From NCBI RefSeq assembly GCF_000770635.1, contig NZ_AVBF01000002.1:1-64000 (forward strand): DNA of 64,000 nucleotides, read 5' to 3'. Within the stretch, counting starts at the first letter, position 1; each line of letters starts with the position of its first letter. The notes under the pieces are model-generated. The model made no database searches. It was given only the letters and a program-made list of their open reading frames with translations, and was not told where the DNA came from. The position numbers and the translations under genes are program-made. The stretch is from Pontibacillus yanchengensis Y32. Its GTDB lineage: Bacteria; Bacillota; Bacilli; Bacillales; BH030062. Below are positions 58,443-64,000 of this stretch, in pieces.

Positions 58443-58685
58443 TATAGTGTAGCTCTATAAATATCTATAAGCAATGACTGTAACAAAATGTACATATATA
58501 GAATTTGTAAGCGTTGTCTAAGAAAGTCCCTGTTGATTTTTTCACCAATTCATGCTTTCAAAAGGGCTGCCCAATTAATAGCTATAACATGTACCATAAA
58601 CTCTAAAATAGACTCCTCCATATGTTAAAATAAAAGGATGATTAAGGAAGATTTTTAACCCAAGCAGCATAGGAGTGGACGATGG

Positions 58686-59855
58686 ATGGACAAAAAAGAT
58701 ATTGCCGGCATCCGCAAGCAAATGAAAGTAGATCATGATTTAATGAAGATATCGGACATATTTAACGTGTATATTTTGAAAGAAACGACTGAGGTTTTTC
58801 ACCATCAAAGTCAGCCGTTTGAGATGCTAGACAGAGATCAGCAGGAACTGTTTATGAATAACTTTAAAAAATTACTCACTGGGCAAATAGATGAAAAACT
58901 ATTTGAACTGAAATTTCAACGGGAAGCCGAAAATCACACCCAGCTCATCCTACATAAAGGGCTTCTTAGCAGCGACGTTGAGGACTGGAAAGAACAAATG
59001 CTACACATGATTGAAAAAATGATCAAGGATCAGCCTTATGAAAAAGACGTTGTCATCACCTTCATTCGAGCTGAATATTTGAAGCCAAAGAAACGAAAAA
59101 ATGAAGAATCCGAGGAGAGTGAACGAGATACCGTTTATTCTCACCCTTTCATTCTTTGTAGCATTAACAAAACCCAAGAGCCTAAGAAAGAATGGCTATT
59201 TGATTACGTGGAGAAGGAGTTCAAGTACAACATCGATGTTGATCCTGTCATTGACCTTAACGCTCCAATGGGAGGTTTTCTATTCCCTACCTTCACGAAT
59301 CATGCTGCAGATGTGAATCACATTTTATATGTAGCGGGGAAAGCGCATGAGCCTGACCACCACTTTATCGAAGAAGTGTTAAATGGTGAAGAAGCAATGA
59401 CCGCCAAAGAAGACAAAGCGGTGTTTGAGGAAGTCGTTCGGGGTGTAGTCGGAGATGAGCTCAACCCTTCTACCCTCGCTAATGTTTACGGAGAAATCAA
59501 CCGCGTTGTCGAAGAAAATGAAGAAGACGAAGCGCCTACACTCGGATACAGGGATGTCGAACGTCTTTTAGTAGAAAGTGGCGAGACAGTCGATTCTGAA
59601 AAAGTGAAAAGTGCTTTTCAAACCGTTACCGATAATGAAGCTTACGAGTTAAAAGCAAGCAATATTGTCCCTAAATACAATTCCAAATCTATTAAAATCA
59701 ATACTAAAGTAGCTAACATCTCCATAAGTCCACAAGACTTGCAATTCGTAAAACAAGTCAACTACAAAGGGAAACGCTGTATTATGATTGAAGTGGATGA
59801 AGATGCGGAGATTGATGGGTTTAAGATGTTGCCGGAAGCTTTTGGGGATGAATGA
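58686..59855 (+). CDS. DUF4317 protein
   Basis: A 389-residue cytosolic protein of the DUF4317 family found in Firmicutes. Recognisable pieces: DIAGIRKQMKVDHDLMKISDIFNVYI, HPFILCSINKTQEPKKEWLFDYVEKEF, APMGGFLFPTF, HHFIEEVLN and the C-terminal VEENEEDEAPTLGYRDVERLL and KCIMIEVDEDAEID-like region. No catalytic motif or membrane segment is apparent. AGGAG lies ten bases before the ATG. The function is unknown. A strong bidirectional terminator separates it from the convergent helicase. Confidence 0.88.
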   Translation: MDKKDIAGIRKQMKVDHDLMKISDIFNVYILKETTEVFHHQSQPFEMLDRDQQELFMNNFKKLLTGQIDEKLFELKFQREAENHTQLILHKGLLSSDVEDWKEQMLHMIEKMIKDQPYEKDVVITFIRAEYLKPKKRKNEESEESERDTVYSHPFILCSINKTQEPKKEWLFDYVEKEFKYNIDVDPVIDLNAPMGGFLFPTFTNHAADVNHILYVAGKAHEPDHHFIEEVLNGEEAMTAKEDKAVFEEVVRGVVGDELNPSTLANVYGEINRVVEENEEDEAPTLGYRDVERLLVESGETVDSEKVKSAFQTVTDNEAYELKASNIVPKYNSKSIKINTKVANISISPQDLQFVKQVNYKGKRCIMIEVDEDAEIDGFKMLPEAFGDE

Positions 59856-59859
59856 ATTA

Positions 59860-59898
59860 AAAAGTGCGCTACTCTAACTTAGAGTAGCGCACTTTTTG
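59860..59898. terminator. Bidirectional terminator
   Basis: AAAAGTGCGCTACTCT pairs with AGAGTAGCGCACTTTT around AACTT, flanked by A and T runs. It serves both the DUF4317 gene and the convergent helicase gene. Confidence 0.92.
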
Positions 59899-59913
59899 TA
59901 CATTTCATATTCC

Positions 59914-62094
59914 TTATGTTACCTTTTCAGACTTCCACAACAATCCATTCTCCACACAAATACCAACATTCAGCTCTTTATAACCTGCTTCTTCAAACTG
60001 AATGCCTATCAAATCTCCATCAAACAATGTAATAGAACCTATACCAAATTTTTTATGCACAACCTCTTCGCCGACTTCCATTTCATCCATTTGCATCAGG
60101 CTTGCATCTTGTCCATCTTTTACAAGAGCGTTCGCGTCTTTAGGCTGGACGATTTTTCGAACGTTAGACATAAATATTGACTCGGAGACGCGTTCATTTC
60201 CTTTATAGTTGTAGCTTAAAAGCTCCAAATGATTCCTGGCTCTTGTCATGCCTACATAGAAAAGTCGGGTCGCTTCTTCCATAGGGCCATACTCTTTATT
60301 ACGGTAGCGATCCATATCATCTTTTGACGGAACTACCCCATCAACAAGGTCTGTCATATACACCTTATCGAACTCTAACCCTTTGGCGCTGTGGAAAGTG
60401 GTGAGCGTGAGGTTGCTTTTCTGTTTGTTGTATTTAGATGTTTGCACTAGTTTCTCAAGCTCTTTTAAGCGATCTGCGAACCCTTTGAGCGAACCAAGTC
60501 CCTCTGCGATTTCCTCCAGCGTATCAAGAATGCCGAAAAGATGTTCAGCGTTGAATCCATATTTTTCACACATATTGGTTATCGCACGGTCATAACCAAG
60601 CTTTTCCCGAATCGTACGAATCGCTTTGGCTGGCTCCATCTCGTTTATATTTTTGAACTGTTGCTTGGCTTTCGTAATATATTTCTGTTGATAGGAAGGG
60701 AGTTCACTATCGAGCAACGTATCAAAAACAGATGCATAATTGCCTTTCTTTTTTAAAAAGGCAATTTGCTGCTTTGATATATACGCATTGAATTTCGTAT
60801 GAATTCTCTCCAGAATATCGACCCGGCGATCATTGTAGGAAAAACGCATAAAGTTTAGCATATCCTCGACGATCCAGTGCTTGAAGAATTTAGCATCAAT
60901 ATCCTTCATGTAAAAAGGGATCCCAGCTTTATCGAGCTTGTTCACTAGTGGTACCGCGGATGAATTGTTACGGTACAAGACCGCAATCTCCTCATCCCCC
61001 CCACTTCGTTTGATTTGTTCCGTGACGTAATTGAGCTGATCTTCATAGCTACGAAGGGATTTTATTTCGATGGCTTGATTAGAAGCATTTTCAGTGAACA
61101 TTTCTTTAGGATAGCGATTTTGATTGCGCTTGATAAACTGATTAGACGTTTTCACAATTTCCTGTGAAGAGCGATAATTTTGCGACATTGTCATGACAGT
61201 AGCATTGGCATATGTCTTCTCAAACTGCAAAAGATTCTTCACATCAGAGCCACGCCACATAAAAATCGACTGGTCGTCATCCGCCACCACACAAAGATTA
61301 TTATGAGGCTTAGCTAATAGCTCAACGATTTTATGCTGGACCACCGAGTTATCCTGGCTTTCATCGGTTAAAATATATTCAAACTTCTGCTGATATTTTG
61401 AGAGAATTTCCTCATCTTCTAATAAGATGTGATAACAATAAGTGAGCATATCATCAAAGTCTAGCAGCAGTCTGTCCTCATGATGTTGCTTGAACTGTTC
61501 ATAAGAATGATAGATGGAAGCAGCATTTTTCACATTAACTTGAACCTGTTTTAGGCTATTTTCATCTAGCATTCTGTTTTTTGCATAGCTAATATATGTC
61601 ATTAGCTCGTCCATATCATCATCAGAAATTTGCGTTCCATTCGTATCTTCATACAGCTTCTTCAAGATGAAATGCTTATGAAGAGGGATATCCGGTCCAT
61701 TAAAACCTTTTTTCAGCTCTTCCTCACTAATGTTTCCTTCAATAATCAAGAAATGTTGTCCCCTTTTTCTTAACCACTCACGAACCACTTTGAAGGCAAA
61801 GCTATGAATCGTTGAAAAATGGACCTTATCTTCTGTTAATCCAGAAAAGAAGGAATCAAACCGTTCAGACATATCTTGTGCAGAAGCTTTACTAAATGTA
61901 ACTGCCATGATTTGATTGGCATTCACTTTTTTCTCCAATAACAGATAACCAATTTTCATATTGAGCGTCGTCGTTTTACCCGATCCCGGAGAAGCCAACA
62001 GGAGCAACGGCCCTTCCGTATGCACTACCGCCTGTTTCTGAACATCATTCAGACAGACGCCCGTTTTTTCTTCCATTCGTTTAAAGAAATCCAT
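59914..62094 (-). CDS. UvrD/PcrA-like superfamily 1 DNA helicase, YjcD type
   Basis: A 726-residue ATP-dependent helicase. Motifs: Q motif LNDVQKQAV, Walker A ASPGSGKTTTL, VTFSKASAQDMSERF (Ia), ILTDESQDNS (II), VVADDDQSIFMWRGSD (III), MSQNYRSSQEIV (IV), LTTFHSAKGLEFDKVYM (V) and RLFYVGMTRARNHLEL (VI). The last 70 residues end in a small KKFGIGSITLFDGDLIGIQFEEAG region like the Tudor-type C-terminus of PcrA/UvrD. It is longer than PcrA's minimal core but shorter than full PcrA, closer to B. subtilis YjcD as I recall. Its role in repair is not established. Confidence 0.92.
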   Translation of the reverse strand: MDFFKRMEEKTGVCLNDVQKQAVVHTEGPLLLLASPGSGKTTTLNMKIGYLLLEKKVNANQIMAVTFSKASAQDMSERFDSFFSGLTEDKVHFSTIHSFAFKVVREWLRKRGQHFLIIEGNISEEELKKGFNGPDIPLHKHFILKKLYEDTNGTQISDDDMDELMTYISYAKNRMLDENSLKQVQVNVKNAASIYHSYEQFKQHHEDRLLLDFDDMLTYCYHILLEDEEILSKYQQKFEYILTDESQDNSVVQHKIVELLAKPHNNLCVVADDDQSIFMWRGSDVKNLLQFEKTYANATVMTMSQNYRSSQEIVKTSNQFIKRNQNRYPKEMFTENASNQAIEIKSLRSYEDQLNYVTEQIKRSGGDEEIAVLYRNNSSAVPLVNKLDKAGIPFYMKDIDAKFFKHWIVEDMLNFMRFSYNDRRVDILERIHTKFNAYISKQQIAFLKKKGNYASVFDTLLDSELPSYQQKYITKAKQQFKNINEMEPAKAIRTIREKLGYDRAITNMCEKYGFNAEHLFGILDTLEEIAEGLGSLKGFADRLKELEKLVQTSKYNKQKSNLTLTTFHSAKGLEFDKVYMTDLVDGVVPSKDDMDRYRNKEYGPMEEATRLFYVGMTRARNHLELLSYNYKGNERVSESIFMSNVRKIVQPKDANALVKDGQDASLMQMDEMEVGEEVVHKKFGIGSITLFDGDLIGIQFEEAGYKELNVGICVENGLLWKSEKVT

Positions 62095-62232
62095 AGGGCT
62101 GTCCTCCTCCTAACATTAATAAGAAAAGTAGATGGTAGAAGGCATTTTACCTACCTTCTACCACCTACTTGTTTACTTTCACATCTTCTATCATTATATA
62201 TTCTATTAAGCTAGGATTCCACCCGCTTTTTT

Positions 62233-62303
62233 GGGATGGGGGGACAGGTCCCTCGTCCCACTTCGTGGAGTGGGATGAGGGACCTGTCCCCCCATCCCAC
62301 TTC
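62233..62303. repeat. GGGACAGGTCCCTC palindromic repeat
   Basis: GGGATGGGGGGACAGGTCCC, then GTGGGATGAGGGACCTGTCC and CCCCATCCCAC, forming an inverted pair. It is homologous to 27032-27100. Confidence 0.82.
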
Positions 62304-63274
62304 TTATAAATGGATGACTACGTTTCCTTTTTTGTGGCCTTTTTCAACATAGCGATGTGCCTCTATCATTTCCTCAAATGTGTATGTGCGGTCAATAATG
62401 GATGATAGCTTTCCTTCTAGAATGAGGTTGTTGAAGAACTGAAAATCTTTGGCTTTCTCGGCGGCTTTTCGTACACCTGTTGCGGCAAAGATAGCTTTCT
62501 TGCGCTTCGATCTTGATGTAATCACCATATTTTGCATAACATCTAGATTGGGAACAGTTGTCATATACCTCCCCTGTTCTGCGAGTGCTTTCTTGCATTT
62601 GGTATAAGAACTTTTTCCAACAGCGTCGAATATGAGATTATATGCTCCTACGTTTTTTCCGTAAAGTCCTTTTTTGTATAATCGATGACGTAATCAGCAC
62701 CTAATTTTTTCACCAATTCAAGATTAGCTGTACTACACACCCCGGTGACTTCAGCACCATAATTCTTAGCGAGTTGAACCGCATAACTTCCGACCGAACC
62801 GGATGCGCCGTTAATAAGTACAGTTTGCTTCTCTCTCAGCTGGCCATTATCTCTAAGAAAAGGTAACGCTGTTATAGCACCATCAGCAAGAGAGGCTGCT
62901 TCTCCGTATGTCATCGTATCAGGCACCTTCGCAATTGCGCCTTTTTCCGAAATAGTAACGAATTCAGCATGCGTCCCATTACTTGGGGCGGTTGTGCCAT
63001 ACACTCGGTCCCCCATTTTAAGTGACCTCACACTTTTCCCTACCTCCACCACATCCCCACTAAAAGCATCTCCAGGTATGGACTTTGGCTTTACAAGTCC
63101 ATCGAAAAAACGGATAAGAAAAGGTTTCCCAGAACGAAAAGCAATATCCGAGGGAGATAGAGTAGTAGCTTTCACTTGAATGAGCACTTCATCCTCTTTG
63201 GGTACGGGACGATTCCTTTCTATGTATTGGATGACATTTGGCGAACCATATTTTTTATACAGGATAGCTTTCAT
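62304..63274 (-). pseudogene. Zinc-type alcohol dehydrogenase/quinone reductase with a frameshift
   Basis: A medium-chain dehydrogenase (NADPH:quinone reductase-like, no structural zinc Cys cluster). Upstream frame (to 62648) has AILYKKYGSPNVIQYIER, GDVVEVGKSV, GDRVYGTTAPSNGTHAEFV, NGASGSVGSYAVQLAKNYGAEV. It ends at TEKT-stop. The reading continues one base out of phase as NVGAYNLIFDAVGKSSYTK...YMTTVPNLDVM and ends FEEMIEAHRYVEKGHKKGNVVIHL. The two frames would join if the T6 run at 62653-62658 (A6 on the minus strand) had one more base. Either a real inactivating slip or a sequencing error. The ATG at 63274 has AAAGAAGTG upstream. Confidence 0.85.
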
Positions 63275-63283
63275 GGGTATCAC

Positions 63284-63686
63284 TTCTTTCTTATATGAAT
63301 GACCTTCTCATCGCTATACTTCATTTGATAAGGTATTCACACCAGCTTCATGTTAGAAGCGATTATTGAAAGAAGCATCAACCATAAATAGAAGCGACGT
63401 ACTAGCGCCAAAAACTTTTTCACTTTACTCCCTAAAAAAAGAACCTGTACATTTTACTAAAGTAGTTCTGTTTTCGCGGTGAAAAATTGTAAATAGGATA
63501 TGTTTTAGAACAATAATTAGATGATTGTTTTTGCTGGTTTGTATTTGGGATGCGATTTTAATATGTATATGAAACCCAAGGATTTACCCATTATATGGTA
63601 AAATGTATGGTAAAGAACTAAATAGATTTTCCACACTTCTAAAAAATAAGCAGGTATAACATTGATAACGAAAAAAAGGGGTAACA
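63284..63686. other. Non-coding spacer
   Basis: About 400 bases with no supported gene. A GAAGCGACGTACTAGCGCC fragment near 63391-63409 resembles the left end of the GCGC...GGAGCTGGACG elements but is too decayed to call. Confidence 0.4.
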
Positions 63687-63863
63687 ATGTTGGCATGGCT
63701 CGGGATACCGTTAATTGTTGCATTTTCTCTGGCTTATTATGCTCATAAGAATAAATTGAACCATAAGCAAAAATTAAGAGAAATTGAGTTGGAAGAGAAA
63801 CAAATTGAGTTAGAAATGATGAAAGAAAGAAACGGCTCAAACACAGATGAAAAAGGTGATTAA
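63687..63863 (+). CDS. Small membrane protein with coiled-coil tail
   Basis: A 58-residue protein: one N-terminal membrane helix (LAWLGIPLIVAFSLAYYAH) then a highly charged helix with heptad-like Leu/Ile/Glu pattern (LNHKQKLREIELEEKQIELEMM). AAAAAAAGGGG lies before the ATG and a terminator follows the stop. It resembles phage-shock-PspB-like or YvlB/DUF-like small membrane proteins, but I cannot name a family. Confidence 0.72.
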   Translation: MLAWLGIPLIVAFSLAYYAHKNKLNHKQKLREIELEEKQIELEMMKERNGSNTDEKGD

Positions 63864-63904
63864 GTGGGATTTGGCATTAAACAAAAACATTATATTTAAT
63901 GACA

Positions 63905-63932
63905 AAAAGCTTGGGATATCCCAAGCTTTCTT
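63905..63932 (+). terminator. Terminator of the small membrane protein gene
   Basis: AAAGCTTGGGATATCCCAAG continues into CTTT, followed by CTTATTTATG. Confidence 0.8.
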
Positions 63933-64000
63933 ATTTATGCTACGAAAACATATGTGCAATTTAACGTTTTCCCTACATTATCGGAACTACCTAACATTTT

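Noticed and set aside
63517-63840. Minus-strand frame rich in Phe and Leu at the right end
   Set aside because: It is antisense to the small membrane protein gene, which has a ribosome site and terminator; no family match seen.

Overview
The window looks like chromosomal DNA of a Gram-positive, endospore-type member of the Bacillaceae, possibly a halotolerant genus near Halobacillus or Pontibacillus. The genus is inferred from gene content and was not checked by a search. Supporting signs are strong AAGGAGG-type ribosome sites, frequent TTG/GTG starts, a MreBH-type actin homologue of 335 residues, DUF2639, DUF1992 and YwiC-like proteins, Rex- and FNR-type operators, and GC-rich palindromic intergenic repeats of the kind common in this family. 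I see no rRNA or tRNA gene, no CRISPR array, no phage module and no intact insertion sequence. Most of the window is core or soft-core genome broken up by repeats.

Layout. 0-6.4 kb: DUF1992 protein, glutaminase, PfkB sugar kinase, stand-alone glucose-type EIIA, guanine deaminase, macrodomain protein and a CdsA paralogue. 6.7-15.2 kb: secreted CAP-domain protein, MOSC protein, YkgJ-type cysteine-cluster protein, DUF2639 peptide, MreBH, NhaC-type antiporter, a low-complexity Tyr/Gly protein and a sugar-dehydrogenase lipoprotein. 15.2-20.2 kb: a YfcC transporter and isoaspartyl dipeptidase operon with a perfect sigma-54 promoter, divergent from its likely enhancer-binding regulator. 20.2-28.2 kb: PAS histidine kinase, WG-repeat protein, CDGSH protein, a SecD-head-like lipoprotein, AIM24, DUF2188, thioredoxin and a methyltransferase. 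28.6-33.2 kb: msrA behind a SAM riboswitch, threonine synthase, RidA, a small HTH protein and a C45 acyltransferase-like hydrolase. 33.5-36.8 kb: an unfamiliar two-gene unit, an ATP-grasp ligase followed by a 653-residue protein with a papain-like Cys/His/Asn arrangement. 37.0-40.9 kb: GntR regulator divergent from a 6-phospho-alpha-glucosidase and PTS EIICB operon with a clear operator. 40.9-50.6 kb: alpha/beta hydrolase, epimerase-like protein, MFS pump, YwiC, radical-SAM protein, Ser-rich lipoprotein, a RelE-like toxin-antitoxin pair and the iron-centre repair protein Ric. 51-64 kb: a GGDEF/EAL protein, cation antiporter, a MarR-controlled nitroreductase/monooxygenase operon, a Rex-controlled formate/nitrite channel, DUF4317, a UvrD-like helicase, a frameshifted zinc-type dehydrogenase and a small membrane protein.

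How the parts work together. Three loci carry redox or oxygen operators. A single FNR-type box sits at -41.5 from both divergent promoters of ywiC and the radical-SAM gene. A second FNR box sits at -41.5 of ric. A perfect Rex box lies in the leader of the formate/nitrite channel. The sugar genes form a second theme: the EIICB at 39.3 kb lacks an EIIA domain, which the EIIA near 3.2 kb could supply.

Non-coding DNA is unusually structured. Four arrays of a 20-bp unit beginning GAGC and one array of a 21-bp unit containing TATCCG all have the same orientation. The four whose neighbours on both sides are visible all lie between convergent genes. A second family, the 'GCGCAAGCGCC...GGGCGCTGGAGCTGGACG' elements, occurs about ten times and includes a tandem run of three and a bit copies. 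A third palindromic family occurs five times, one copy being a hybrid of two subtypes. The most interesting leads are the ATP-grasp/papain-like pair, the periodic arrays, the SAM riboswitch in front of msrA, and a candidate small RNA beside thrC.
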